Assembly: GCF_900170025.1 (NCBI RefSeq)
Contig: NZ_FWEX01000006.1
Location: 514,501 to 578,500, forward strand
Source of the DNA: Nitrospira sp. ND1
Lineage (GTDB): Bacteria; Nitrospirota; Nitrospiria; Nitrospirales; Nitrospiraceae
Reading direction: 5' to 3'
DNA: 64,000 nt
Part shown: positions 55,455 through 64,000 of the stretch, in pieces
Numbering within the stretch: position 1 is the stretch's first letter
Layout of the letters: every line of letters starts with the position of its first letter
Made by a program: the position numbers and the translations under genes
Notes under the pieces: generated by a model
What the model was told of the DNA's origin: nothing
Databases searched by the model: none
The model's input: the letters and a program-made list of their open reading frames with translations, nothing else

Positions 55455-55587
55455 AATTACCCCCTAATTCCTTCCCTTGATTGCACCGTGAGCTGGCTTG
55501 AAGGACCTTCGCAACACCGTTCCGATGTCGCCATGACCAGCCTCTTGCAGGCTCGACATACCCCTGCCAAGGCAACCCACATTCCGG

Positions 55588-55701
55588 TCAACCCTGTCGC
55601 TGCTTGTGACGCGGATTAGCGCATAACACCCGAACGACACCACGCCGGCGGACCACTTTACATTTCGCACAAATCGGCTTGACTGACGACTTGACCTTCA
55701 T
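55588..55701 (-). CDS. rpmJ: 50S ribosomal protein L36
   Basis: 37-aa protein read directly from the sequence: [20 protein letters not shown], then [17 protein letters not shown]. It has the zinc-binding C-x2-C...C...H set, so it is the C+ form. It sits between infA and rpsM, the usual place. Confidence 0.95.
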   Translation of the reverse strand: MKVKSSVKPICAKCKVVRRRGVVRVLCANPRHKQRQG

Positions 55702-55719
55702 AGCAATTCCATTTCTCCA

Positions 55720-55938
55720 CTACTTGAAGCGATAGGTAATCCGGCCCCTGGTTAGATCATAGGGCGACAATTGCACAGTCACCTTATCGCCAGGAAGAAT
55801 ACGGATGAAGTGCATCCGCATTTTTCCAGAGATGTGCGCTAAAATTCTGTGCCCATGTTCCAGTTCTACGCGAAACATCGCATTCGGGAGTGTTTCAGCC
55901 ACCGTGCCGGTCACTTCTATGACATCTTCTTTTGGCAC
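55720..55938 (-). CDS. infA: Translation initiation factor IF-1
   Basis: 72-aa S1-like OB-fold protein; [27 protein letters not shown] and GRITYRFK are canonical. It lies between map and rpmJ. Confidence 0.98.
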   Translation of the reverse strand: MPKEDVIEVTGTVAETLPNAMFRVELEHGHRILAHISGKMRMHFIRILPGDKVTVQLSPYDLTRGRITYRFK

Positions 55939-55959
55939 GTATCGGTACGCCTCCCAGTC

Positions 55960-56715
55960 TTAATGTGATAACTGTGACAGAATTCTGGCCGGGCCATTCG
56001 GCTGAATGGCGATCGTGTGCTCGAAATGAGCGGACCAACGCCCGTCATGAGTCACAGCCGTCCATCGATCTTCCAAAATACGAATCGCACTGCTGCCCAT
56101 ATTCACCATGGGTTCAATCGCCAACACCATCCCAACTTGAAGACGCGGCCCCTGCCCTGGCCGTCCATAATTTGGAACCTGAGGTTCTTCATGGAGCTGC
56201 CGTCCTATACCATGACCGACGAATTCAGTCACCACGGTAAAGCCAGCCTCCTCAACATGAGTTTGCACCGCGTGTGACACATCAGAAAGCCGATTACCGA
56301 CCACGGCTTTCGCGATGCCACGGTACATCGACTCTTCGGTCACCTGAATCAGCCGTAGAGCCTCGCTGCTTGCCACACCAACCGGCACCGTCACAGCGGA
56401 GTCACCATAGAAGCCTGAAACGATCGCTCCCAAATCAAGGCCGATAATATCACCTTCCTTGAGGCGACGCTTGGATGGAATTCCGTGAACAACCTGCTCG
56501 TTGACCGATGCACACAACGTCTTGGGGTAGTTCCGATATCCTTTGAAGGCGGGAATGGCACCACGAACTCGAATCGCCTCTTCAGCCATACGATCCAAAT
56601 CATCAGTTGTAATGCCCGGTGCCACCTTCTCCTTTAACAACTCCAACACTTCTGCCACCACATGAGAAGCCTGCGCCATTAACGAGACTTCGTCCGGCGT
56701 CTTGAACACGATCAT
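55960..56715 (-). CDS. map: Methionine aminopeptidase type I
   Basis: 251 aa; removes the initiator Met. Metal ligands are in LDLGAIVSGFYGDSAVTVPVG (two Asp), GHGIGRQLHEEPQVPNYG (His), MVLAIEPMVN (Glu) and the final FEHTIAI (Glu). The start overlaps the adk stop (ATGA). Confidence 0.97.
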   Translation of the reverse strand: MIVFKTPDEVSLMAQASHVVAEVLELLKEKVAPGITTDDLDRMAEEAIRVRGAIPAFKGYRNYPKTLCASVNEQVVHGIPSKRRLKEGDIIGLDLGAIVSGFYGDSAVTVPVGVASSEALRLIQVTEESMYRGIAKAVVGNRLSDVSHAVQTHVEEAGFTVVTEFVGHGIGRQLHEEPQVPNYGRPGQGPRLQVGMVLAIEPMVNMGSSAIRILEDRWTAVTHDGRWSAHFEHTIAIQPNGPARILSQLSH

Positions 56716-57368
56716 TTAGCGCCAAGCCCAGCGAGCACCCTCGATAACCTATCGTAAACGTGAGTCATATCGCCAGACCCATCAAGGTCACTCAGGACTT
56801 TCTTCTTTTCATAGTAGGCAATTAACGGCGCAGTCTGCTCATCATAAACTTTCAAACGGGCTTCAATGGTCTCCGGCTTGTCATCGCTTCGTTGAACCAG
56901 CGAAGCGCCACAGCGGTCACATTGACCCTCAATTTTCGGCGCGGCGAAATTTATATGAAACACGCTCTGGCACTTTGGACAACTTCGGCGACCACTCAGG
57001 CGTCTAATCACATCTTCACGAGAGACCCGGAAATTAACGACGCGATCAAGGCTTACACCTCGCTCGGCCAGAATTCCACTCAACTCTTCGGCCTGGGGAA
57101 CAGTCCGTGGGAATCCATCTAAGATGAAACCATTCTGACAAATCGGTTCAGCCACTTTGGCACGAACCATACCGATAACGACATTGTCAGGAACAAGTTT
57201 CCCGGCATCCATACTCTTTTTCGCCTCGATCCCTAAAGCGGTCTGGTTCCTCACGGCCTCTCTCAAGAGGTCTCCGGTAGAAATCTTGGGCCAACCAAAC
57301 TGAGCGGTCACCCGATCAGCCTGAGTTCCTTTTCCCACCCCTGGTGCACCGAGAAACACGAGACGCAT
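56712..57368 (-). CDS. adk: Adenylate kinase (long, zinc-lid form)
   Basis: 218 aa; P-loop GAPGVGKGTQ, FILDGFPRTVPQAE. A lid domain has four cysteines (CPKCQSVFH...CDRCG) expected to bind zinc, typical of Gram-positive and some other phyla rather than E. coli. Between secY and map. Confidence 0.97.
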   Translation of the reverse strand: MRLVFLGAPGVGKGTQADRVTAQFGWPKISTGDLLREAVRNQTALGIEAKKSMDAGKLVPDNVVIGMVRAKVAEPICQNGFILDGFPRTVPQAEELSGILAERGVSLDRVVNFRVSREDVIRRLSGRRSCPKCQSVFHINFAAPKIEGQCDRCGASLVQRSDDKPETIEARLKVYDEQTAPLIAYYEKKKVLSDLDGSGDMTHVYDRLSRVLAGLGAK

Positions 57369-57377
57369 TGAATTTCC

Positions 57378-58691
57378 TTACGTCGTCCGGCCCCGAAGTT
57401 TACCCTTCTGAAGAAATCCATCGTAATTGCGATTCAGTAGATGCGACTCGATTTGCTGAGCCGTATCAAGCCCGACCCCGATCACGATCAGTAGAGAGGT
57501 ACCCCCGAAATAGAAAGGCATATTCAGTTTGTAGATAAGAAACTCCGGAATCACGCAGACGATGGCGAGATAAATCGCGCCGGCAAAAGTAATTTTCGTC
57601 AATACCGAATAAATATAGTCGGAGGTACGTTGCCCCGGCCTGATTCCAGGAACGAACCCACCGTATTTTTTCAAATTATCTGCCATATCAACGGGGTTCA
57701 TCACCACCGCAGTATAAAAGAAGCAGAAGAAGACGATCAGGCCGACATACATCAAGGTATACAGCAGCGATCCTGGGGCTAACTGTGAGCCAATAGCCTT
57801 AATCCACGGCGTTTCAAAAAACCCGGCAATGGTGGCGGGAAAGGCAATAATCGACGAAGCGAAAATGGGAGGAATGACTCCTGCCGTGTTGATCTTGAGG
57901 GGAATATGTGTACTTTGCCCACCGTAAACCCGTCGACCAATAACTCTTTTTGCATATTGAACCGGCACTTTTCTTCGCCCGCTCTCCAAAAAGACGATGG
58001 CAGCTACCACCCCAAACATGATGAGCGTCAATACGACCAAGAGCGGAAAACTCAGTTGGCCGACCTTATACAGATCGAACGTTTGAGCAACGGCGGCAGG
58101 GAGCCTGGCCACAATTCCTGCAAAAATAATGAGCGAAATACCGTTCCCGATACCACGCTCTGTAATTTGCTCGCCCAGCCACATCAGAAAGCCGGTTCCG
58201 GCGCAGAGCGTAATAACGGTCATGAATCGGAAACCCCAGCCTGGGCTGAGCACGAACGCTCCTTGGTTCATTTGCTCAAGGCCGACGGCAATGCCGAATC
58301 CCTGAATCAAAGCGATGACGATCGTACCGAATCGTGTGTATTGAATAATTTTCTTCCGGCCTCGTTCGCCCTCTTTCGCTAATTTTGAGAGGTGAGGAAT
58401 GACCACCGTCAACAGCTGAAGAATAATCGATGCGCTGATGTAGGGCATGATCCCCAGCGCAAAGATTGTCAGTCGTGAGAGGGAGCCACCGGAAAAAATA
58501 TCCAGGAAGCCTAGAAGCGCACCACCTTGCTTCTGCAGGAACTCAGAAAGAGCCTCTCCATTGATACCAGGCGTGGGAATGTGAGCGCCGACACGATAGA
58601 CGATAAGCATCCCCAGCGTAAACAACACGCGGGTACGGAGCTCAGGGATCTTGAAGATGTTTTGAAAACTAGTCAGCAGACGCTCAAACAC
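57378..58691 (-). CDS. secY: Protein translocase subunit SecY
   Basis: 437-aa inner-membrane channel with ten hydrophobic helices. MLIVYRVGAHIPTPGING, the plug region, and PGIRPGQRTSDYIYSVLTKITFAGAIYL are canonical. The start overlaps the rplO stop by 8 bases. Confidence 0.98.
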   Translation of the reverse strand: MFERLLTSFQNIFKIPELRTRVLFTLGMLIVYRVGAHIPTPGINGEALSEFLQKQGGALLGFLDIFSGGSLSRLTIFALGIMPYISASIILQLLTVVIPHLSKLAKEGERGRKKIIQYTRFGTIVIALIQGFGIAVGLEQMNQGAFVLSPGWGFRFMTVITLCAGTGFLMWLGEQITERGIGNGISLIIFAGIVARLPAAVAQTFDLYKVGQLSFPLLVVLTLIMFGVVAAIVFLESGRRKVPVQYAKRVIGRRVYGGQSTHIPLKINTAGVIPPIFASSIIAFPATIAGFFETPWIKAIGSQLAPGSLLYTLMYVGLIVFFCFFYTAVVMNPVDMADNLKKYGGFVPGIRPGQRTSDYIYSVLTKITFAGAIYLAIVCVIPEFLIYKLNMPFYFGGTSLLIVIGVGLDTAQQIESHLLNRNYDGFLQKGKLRGRTT

Positions 58692-59133
58692 AGGGAATGA
58701 CCTCGGCCCTCCCCCCGGCTGCCTGAATCTTTGCCTCTGCTGACTTGCTGAACTTATGAGCCTGAACCACTAGAGGCTTCGTGAGCTCTCCCTGGGCAAG
58801 GATCTTAATCAGCTCTCCCTTTCGTCGCACAAGGCCTTCATTCATCAAGAGTTGGGGCGTAATGGCTTCTGTCGTCTCCAGATCAGCCAGACTTTTCAAA
58901 TTAATGATCGTATACTCAGTTCGAAATTGATTCGTGAAGCCATACTTCGGGACCCGACGAATCAAGGGCATTTGGCCACCCTCAAACCCAGGGCGCTTCC
59001 CCCCGCCTGAGCGAGCCTTAAGACCCTTGTGACCCTTAGTCGCGGTCTTTCCATGACCGGACCCTGGACCGCGCCCGATTCGCTTCCGCTTGTGTTTCGC
59101 TCCTCGGGAAGGAGCAAGATCATGCAGCTTCAT
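58684..59133 (-). CDS. rplO: 50S ribosomal protein L15
   Basis: 149 aa with the Gly/Lys-rich N-terminus (RKRIGRGPGSGHGKTATKGHKG) and FEGGQMPLIRRVPKYGF. ATGA overlap with rpmD. Confidence 0.98.
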   Translation of the reverse strand: MKLHDLAPSRGAKHKRKRIGRGPGSGHGKTATKGHKGLKARSGGGKRPGFEGGQMPLIRRVPKYGFTNQFRTEYTIINLKSLADLETTEAITPQLLMNEGLVRRKGELIKILAQGELTKPLVVQAHKFSKSAEAKIQAAGGRAEVIPCV

Positions 59134-59339
59134 TGGGGACTCACTTCCAGTAAATAGCCTACCTTTGCAATCATGCCCTTAACCTGATCGCTGGCAGGAC
59201 GCAACACAGTGGCATTGAGTTTCCGAAGCCCCAATCCCCTCAGCACCAATCGATGCTTATGCGGTGTCCCGATAGGGCTCCGCTTCAGGGTGATACGAAG
59301 GCTCGCCTGAGCAATTGTTGATTTCTTTTCAGTAGCCAT
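59130..59339 (-). CDS. rpmD: 50S ribosomal protein L30
   Basis: 69 aa; LRITLKRSPIGTPHKHRLVLRGLGLRKLN is canonical. Slightly longer than the ~60-aa norm at the N-terminus. Shares one base with the rpsE stop. Confidence 0.95.
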   Translation of the reverse strand: MATEKKSTIAQASLRITLKRSPIGTPHKHRLVLRGLGLRKLNATVLRPASDQVKGMIAKVGYLLEVSPQ

Positions 59340-59842
59340 TAGACATGTACCTGCGCTTCGCTTCCAGCACTGCGGCGTAGCCTCATCATTTCTTGAGGAT
59401 CACACAACTGCTGAAGCCCGTGAAGAGTAGCTCTGACGGCATTGAATGGATTGCCGCGACCCAATGTTTTAGCAATGATGTTATGCGCTCCTGCGAGTTC
59501 GACCACAGCCCGCACAGCACCTCCGGCGATGATTCCGGTTCCATCCGCAGCAGGCTTAAGCAGCACATGCTCAGCACCAAAGAGTCCGTGTACTTCGTGC
59601 GGGATAGTACCACCCTTGATTGGAACTCGCACCAGATGCTTTTTCGCTTGCTCAACAGCCTTTGAAATTGCGACGGGGACCTCTGCCGCTTTGCCCTTCC
59701 CTACACCAACGTACCCCTGCCCATCTCCTACCACAACCAAAGCACAGAAGTTAAAACGCTTTCCGCCCTTGACTACTTTGGCAACGCGGTTGATAAATAC
59801 CACCTTGTCCTTGAGGCTCAATTCTTCGGGATTGACTCGCAC
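59339..59842 (-). CDS. rpsE: 30S ribosomal protein S5
   Basis: 167 aa; double-stranded RNA-binding part [30 protein letters not shown] and [30 protein letters not shown] are canonical. Confidence 0.98.
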   Translation of the reverse strand: MRVNPEELSLKDKVVFINRVAKVVKGGKRFNFCALVVVGDGQGYVGVGKGKAAEVPVAISKAVEQAKKHLVRVPIKGGTIPHEVHGLFGAEHVLLKPAADGTGIIAGGAVRAVVELAGAHNIIAKTLGRGNPFNAVRATLHGLQQLCDPQEMMRLRRSAGSEAQVHV

Positions 59843-59916
59843 AACGTCATTCTCCTTTAAGTCGTCTCATTTGGCTCGTCACGAGCAGAAGATGGTTAAT
59901 CTGCACGATTCCTTGC

Positions 59917-60282
59917 CTAAAACTGTAGGCCGCCTTCGCGCGACGCATCAGCCAAGGCCTTCACTCGACCATGATACTGCCGCCCTCCGCGATCAAAGAC
60001 CACCATTGAGACCTTGGCAGCCTTAGCACGCTCGGCGATAAGCTTTCCAACCGCCTTCGCACCCTCAATACTTCCGGTTGACTTCACGGATTTCCGCAAC
60101 GACTCGTCCAACGTGGAAGCTGCCGCAACCGTATGCCCGCGAAGGTCATCGATAATTTGGGCGTAAATGTGAGCACGACTGCGAAACACATTTAAGCGTG
60201 GCCGCTCACTCGTTCCGATGACTGACTTCCGAACACGTTGTTTACGGCGCGCTAATTTTCTGTTTTTTTCTTGGGTATTCAT
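59917..60282 (-). CDS. rplR: 50S ribosomal protein L18
   Basis: 121 aa, 5S rRNA binder; [20 protein letters not shown] and [26 protein letters not shown] are canonical. Confidence 0.97.
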   Translation of the reverse strand: MNTQEKNRKLARRKQRVRKSVIGTSERPRLNVFRSRAHIYAQIIDDLRGHTVAAASTLDESLRKSVKSTGSIEGAKAVGKLIAERAKAAKVSMVVFDRGGRQYHGRVKALADASREGGLQF

Positions 60283-60291
60283 CAGATGCCT

Positions 60292-60828
60292 CTACTTGCC
60301 GGTCTTGCCCGCCTTCTTCCTCAAGACTTCCCCGGCGTATCGAATTCCTTTTTGCTTATACACATCAGGTGGCTTAATCGAGCGAATGTTCGCTGCGACC
60401 TGACCGACTAGCCGCTTATCAACGCCCTTAATGGAGATGAGAGTTTGCTTGTCCACCTTGACATCAATGCCCGCGGGAACAGTATACGTCACGGGATTAA
60501 TGTACCCGACATTGAAACTCATCTCGCGTCCCTGAAGCTGTGCCTTGTAACCGACGCCAGTAATCTCAAGCGCTTTCTCATAACCCTTCGTGACGCCCTG
60601 GATGATATTACTGAGCTCCGCACGAACCAACCCGTGCATTGCGCGTATCTGGCGCGCATCACCAGAACGGTTGACAACTAGCTGCCCGTCATTTACAGCA
60701 ACGCTCAATCCATCGGTCAGCTTCCAATCAAGTTTCCCAATCGGGCCCTTGACTGAAACAACACGACCGGCAACCTTAATGTCCACACCAGCTGGAACTG
60801 AAATTGGTTTCCGCCCTATCCGCGACAT
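60292..60828 (-). CDS. rplF: 50S ribosomal protein L6
   Basis: 178 aa; MSRIGRKPISVPAGVDIKV start and the C-terminal RSIKPPDVYKQKGIRYAGEVLRKKAGKTGK are canonical. Confidence 0.98.
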   Translation of the reverse strand: MSRIGRKPISVPAGVDIKVAGRVVSVKGPIGKLDWKLTDGLSVAVNDGQLVVNRSGDARQIRAMHGLVRAELSNIIQGVTKGYEKALEITGVGYKAQLQGREMSFNVGYINPVTYTVPAGIDVKVDKQTLISIKGVDKRLVGQVAANIRSIKPPDVYKQKGIRYAGEVLRKKAGKTGK

Positions 60829-60884
60829 ACGAACCCCGTTACGTTACAGCGACCCCAGTTATTACCGCGCCTCAGCCGACACTT

Positions 60885-61280
60885 TTACCAGACGGAACAA
60901 AGAACTTCACCACCTAATCCGGACCGCCTGGAATCACTGTCGGTCATAAGACCTTTCGAGGTAGAGATGACCGCCACACCAATCCCATTCCTTACCTTAG
61001 GCACGTCATCCCGACCGACATACACCCGACGCCCAGGCTTGCTGATTCGACGCATACCCGTGATCATCGGTCGCGCCTCCTCAACATAGCGAAGCTGGAC
61101 GGAGAAGTAGGGATGACCATCTTCTTGAAATTCGCCGTAACCAAGAATGAATCCCTCCTTGCCAAGGATGTTCAGAATCTGCCGCTTTACCTTGGAAACT
61201 GGGACCTTCACCACATCTTGACGCCGACGAGCAGCGTTCCCTAATCTCACTAACAGATCAGCAATTGGATCAGTAATCAT
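60885..61280 (-). CDS. rpsH: 30S ribosomal protein S8
   Basis: 131 aa; MITDPIADLLVRLGNAARR and the C-terminal GIGVAVISTSKGLMTD...GGEVLCSVW match the family. Confidence 0.98.
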   Translation of the reverse strand: MITDPIADLLVRLGNAARRRQDVVKVPVSKVKRQILNILGKEGFILGYGEFQEDGHPYFSVQLRYVEEARPMITGMRRISKPGRRVYVGRDDVPKVRNGIGVAVISTSKGLMTDSDSRRSGLGGEVLCSVW

Positions 61281-61325
61281 GCATTCCTCTTCTACGCTTG
61301 CAGCGGCAAGCTTCCAGCAGGCCGA

Positions 61326-61511
61326 CTACCAGCTTGACTTTCGCACTCCGGGAATTTCACCCTTGAGGCTCAGAAATCGAAAACAAATACGGCACATCCG
61401 AAAACGTCGCAAAAATCCACGGACGCGACCACAGAGCCCGCATCGGTGATAGTCACGACAGGCGAACTTTGACTTTGCGGCGGCCTTATTCTTGAGCGCT
61501 AATCTAGACAC
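61326..61511 (-). CDS. rpsN: 30S ribosomal protein S14, zinc-binding type
   Basis: 61 aa, the short C+ form: two C-x2-C pairs ([20 protein letters not shown]) bind zinc. Between rplE and rpsH. Confidence 0.97.
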   Translation of the reverse strand: MSRLALKNKAAAKSKFACRDYHRCGLCGRVRGFLRRFRMCRICFRFLSLKGEIPGVRKSSW

Positions 61512-61568
61512 TGAATCCCCCTTACTCGTACTTGCCTACAACGCCACACCTACCGAACTAAATGTGCA

Positions 61569-62222
61569 CTAGGCCCGAAACGGCATTCCCAAGTGCTTGA
61601 GCAACGCCTTGCCCTCGTCATTCGTTCTCGCGGTAGTGACAATGGTGATATCCATACCGTGGATGGAGGCGACACTATCGTACTCAATCTCTGGGAAAAT
61701 CAATTGCTCTTTTAAGCCGAGCGTATAGTTGCCACGGCCATCAAATGCCTTGGGGGATATGCCACGAAAGTCACGGATTCGTGGGAGCGCGAGAGAAATT
61801 AAACGGTCGAGGAACTCCCACATGCGTCGGCTTCTGAGCGTAACCTTCGCACCGATGGGCATGCCTTGCCTCAACTTAAAACCGGCGATCGCCTTTTTCG
61901 CTCTTGTAGTGACAGGCTTTTGACCGGTGATGATCCCGAGCTCATTCGACGCACTCTCAAGTAACTTGACGTTCTGAATCGCCTCACCCATACCCACGTT
62001 CAAGACAATTCTTTCAAGCCTTGGAACCTGCATCAAATTTCCGTAGCTGAACTCTTTCATGAGAGCCGGAACCACCTGTTCCCGATAAGTCTCCCTGAGT
62101 CGCGGCGCGAACTGATGCTCATTGCCGGAGTCCTGAGAGATCTCAGGAACGGCCGCTTCCTTCTTTGCTGGCGACTTTGGAGTAGCTCCTTTGCCGCTTT
62201 TACCCTTCTCTACTTTTGCCAT
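61569..62222 (-). CDS. rplE: 50S ribosomal protein L5 with N-terminal extension
   Basis: 217 aa against the usual ~180. The core starts near [19 protein letters not shown] (residue ~40) and contains [19 protein letters not shown] and [20 protein letters not shown]. The first ~38 residues are Lys/Ala/Pro-rich and are not part of the L5 fold. Confidence 0.97.
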   Translation of the reverse strand: MAKVEKGKSGKGATPKSPAKKEAAVPEISQDSGNEHQFAPRLRETYREQVVPALMKEFSYGNLMQVPRLERIVLNVGMGEAIQNVKLLESASNELGIITGQKPVTTRAKKAIAGFKLRQGMPIGAKVTLRSRRMWEFLDRLISLALPRIRDFRGISPKAFDGRGNYTLGLKEQLIFPEIEYDSVASIHGMDITIVTTARTNDEGKALLKHLGMPFRA

Positions 62223-62242
62223 GAACGTCTTTCCTGTTCCGA

Positions 62243-62569
62243 CTATTCGACGATTTCTTTTGATTTCTTACTCAGCCGGGCCCGCCGACCATCTTCCTGG
62301 CGCTTGACCCCCAACCGAGTTGGCTTCTTCGCAACTGGACACAAAAACATCACATTGGAAATGGCAAGCGGGGCCTCGCGCTCAAGAATCCCACCTTGAC
62401 GAAGTTTTTGATTCGGCTTGGTGTGACGCTTGATCATGTTCAATTTTTCAACCAAGACCTTGCCGTTTATAGTGTCCACAGACAAGACCTTGCCTGACTT
62501 GCCACGCTCACGCCCGGTCACCACCACGACGGTGTCGCCCTTGCGAATTTTCGTTTTGATTCGTGCCAT
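62243..62569 (-). CDS. rplX: 50S ribosomal protein L24
   Basis: 108 aa; KOW motif in [22 protein letters not shown], then [23 protein letters not shown]. Confidence 0.97.
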   Translation of the reverse strand: MARIKTKIRKGDTVVVVTGRERGKSGKVLSVDTINGKVLVEKLNMIKRHTKPNQKLRQGGILEREAPLAISNVMFLCPVAKKPTRLGVKRQEDGRRARLSKKSKEIVE

Positions 62570-62595
62570 CCCTACCAGAACCTTTCTTCCTTCAA

Positions 62596-62964
62596 CTACA
62601 AGACTTCCGGCGCAAGCGAGATAATTTTCATAAACTTCTTCCAGCGAAGCTCACGAGCGACTGGGCCGAAAATACGGGTACCAACAGGCTCCCCTTGCGC
62701 GTTGATCAACACACAGGCATTGCGGTCAAACTTGATGTAAGACCCGTCGTCACGGCGCACTTCCTTCGTAGTACGGACGATGACTGCGCGACTCACATCA
62801 CCCTTCTTCACACCGGCCTGAGGAATCGCTTCCTTGACGGCCACGACAACAATGTCGCCTAACGATCCGTACCGACGCCTGGTCCCACCAAGCACATGAA
62901 AACACATGACTTGCTTCGCGCCTGAATTATCGGCCACATCCATGTATGTGTAATTCTGAATCAT
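62596..62964 (-). CDS. rplN: 50S ribosomal protein L14
   Basis: 122 aa; [22 protein letters not shown] and [24 protein letters not shown] are canonical. Confidence 0.98.
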   Translation of the reverse strand: MIQNYTYMDVADNSGAKQVMCFHVLGGTRRRYGSLGDIVVVAVKEAIPQAGVKKGDVSRAVIVRTTKEVRRDDGSYIKFDRNACVLINAQGEPVGTRIFGPVARELRWKKFMKIISLAPEVL

Positions 62965-63024
62965 GCCCTGCCCTACTCACTGCCAAGGATCAAATCACCT
63001 CAGCGGTTCAAGTGTGTTCCGTAG

Positions 63025-63294
63025 TTACTTTTCAGGTTGCCCCTTGACCATGACGCGTACCACACGCCAATGCTTATCTTTGCTGATGGGACGTGTCTCA
63101 CTGAGCTGTACCCGATCCCCTACTTTGCACACGTTACCTTCATCGTGCGCCTTAAGCTTTGTCACCCGGCGAAGAACCTTCTTGTAGATGGGATGAATTA
63201 CCGAGCGCTCCACGGCAACGACCACCGTCTTATTCATCTTGTTGCTGACGACGTTGCCATACCATTCACGTCGATGTTGTTGGCCTTCCTTCAT
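63025..63294 (-). CDS. rpsQ: 30S ribosomal protein S17
   Basis: 89 aa; [27 protein letters not shown] and [22 protein letters not shown] are canonical. Confidence 0.97.
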   Translation of the reverse strand: MKEGQQHRREWYGNVVSNKMNKTVVVAVERSVIHPIYKKVLRRVTKLKAHDEGNVCKVGDRVQLSETRPISKDKHWRVVRVMVKGQPEK

Positions 63295-63308
63295 ACGACC
63301 CTTCTCTC

Positions 63309-63530
63309 CTACTTACCAACCGGTTGGTCGGCTTGTGTCTGCAGCAATTCCAGTTGGCGCCTGACCGTTTTGAGCCGAGCAATATCTCGCTTCGTACTCC
63401 GCACTTGCATCGGGTTCTCCAACCGCCCGATCCCAAGCTGGAATCGGAAATTAAACAGTTCATGACGCAACTGCTTTTCTTTTTCGGCCAACTCATCAAT
63501 TGAGAGACCGCTCAGATCTTTCACATCCAT
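63309..63530 (-). CDS. rpmC: 50S ribosomal protein L29
   Basis: 73 aa from ATG 63530 ([20 protein letters not shown]); [33 protein letters not shown] is canonical. A GTG at 63548 would add six residues; I prefer the ATG. Confidence 0.96.
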   Translation of the reverse strand: MDVKDLSGLSIDELAEKEKQLRHELFNFRFQLGIGRLENPMQVRSTKRDIARLKTVRRQLELLQTQADQPVGK

Positions 63531-63558
63531 CACATCACCACTCAACACGCGCTACAGG

Positions 63559-63975
63559 TTACTGAAACTCACCGCGGACAACGAATTTGGTTGCGATAGG
63601 AAGCTTGTAAGCAGCCAACTTCAGTGCCTGCTTAGCGACATCGGGAGCCACGCCACCCATTTCATACATGATCCGACCTGGCTTGACTACGGCCACCCAA
63701 TACTCAGGGTTCCCCTTACCTTTACCCATGCGAGTCTCTGCTGGCTTCTTGGTAATTGGTTTATCAGGGAAAATCCTTGTCCACACCTGACCACCACGCT
63801 TGACGAAACGAGTGATAGCAATACGCGCTGCCTCAATTTGGCGGCTAGTGACCCAACCGGGCTCCAATGCCTTCAAGCCAAACTCACCAAGCGTGATAGC
63901 TCCTCCGCGGTAGGCCTTCCCCCGCATCCGTCCCTTTTGCATTTTTCTGAACTTAACTTTCTTTGGCGCTAACAC
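63559..63975 (-). CDS. rplP: 50S ribosomal protein L16
   Basis: 138 aa; [40 protein letters not shown] and [29 protein letters not shown] are canonical. GTG start at 63975 with AAGGTGGG upstream. The preceding rpsC would lie mostly beyond the right window edge. Confidence 0.97.
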   Translation of the reverse strand: MLAPKKVKFRKMQKGRMRGKAYRGGAITLGEFGLKALEPGWVTSRQIEAARIAITRFVKRGGQVWTRIFPDKPITKKPAETRMGKGKGNPEYWVAVVKPGRIMYEMGGVAPDVAKQALKLAAYKLPIATKFVVRGEFQ

Positions 63976-64000
63976 AAACCCACCTTTTCCTTATCGAGGC

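Noticed and set aside
63976-64000. End of rpsC at the right edge
   Set aside because: One frame could encode a C-terminus ending over the rplP start, but 25 bases are too few to decide.

Overview
The window looks like a chromosomal segment of a canonical nitrite-oxidising Nitrospira (Nitrospirota). This is an inference from gene content: a porin-urtABCDE-ureABCFGD urea block; a formate/nitrite-type channel next to cyanase and a siroheme nitrite reductase (NirA); an Amt-type rather than Rh-type ammonium transporter; and intergenic palindromic repeats of a kind I recall from Nitrospira genomes. DNA is GC-rich throughout except for one orphan gene (6148-7122). No rRNA, tRNA, IS element, prophage or CRISPR array is visible.

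Layout. 1-4.9 kb: the 3' part of groEL, then two divergent GlnE-like nucleotidyltransferase genes, one carrying ACT-like domains. 5-11.5 kb: loosely packed single genes (Sel1 repeats, an AbiU2-like orphan, Old Yellow Enzyme, a lipoprotein, an exported TIM-barrel-like protein, a CBS protein). 11.7-15.1 kb (minus strand): FNT channel, cynS, small wHTH, nirA. 15.2-24 kb (minus): nadE, outer-membrane protein, amt, glnB, glnD, glnA. 25-38 kb (minus): porin, urtABCDE, lipoprotein, ureABC, ureFGD. 39-47 kb (minus): MerR-like gene, pilMNOPQ, aroB and a GAF-GAF-ANTAR regulator. 47-52 kb (minus): lptC-lptA-lptB-rpoN-hpf-rapZ. 52.4-64 kb (minus): the spc/alpha ribosomal operon from rplQ back to rplP.

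How it fits together. Nitrogen enters as urea (porin, Urt ABC transporter, urease), cyanate (CynS), nitrite (FNT, NirA) and ammonium (Amt). It is assimilated by GlnA under PII (GlnB), GlnD and one or both GlnE-like enzymes. The main discovery is a set of minus-strand leader RNAs that look like ANTAR antitermination targets: paired hairpins with six-base loops having A at position 1 and G at position 4, the second overlapping a U-tailed terminator. They sit before FNT-cynS-nirA (a tandem arrangement), before nadE, before porin-urt-ure, and in a less complete form before the outer-membrane protein-amt genes. Three share a promoter of the form TTGACR-N16/17-GTATAC. A GAF-GAF-ANTAR protein, the expected class of trans-acting factor, is encoded next to the urea block. 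Together these suggest a nitrogen regulon controlled by transcription antitermination. Two paralogous coiled-coil lipoproteins are divergent from two of these leaders.

Three copies of a roughly 125-bp imperfect palindrome lie just downstream of the stop codons of nirA, ureC and urtD, two of them inside the urea operon.
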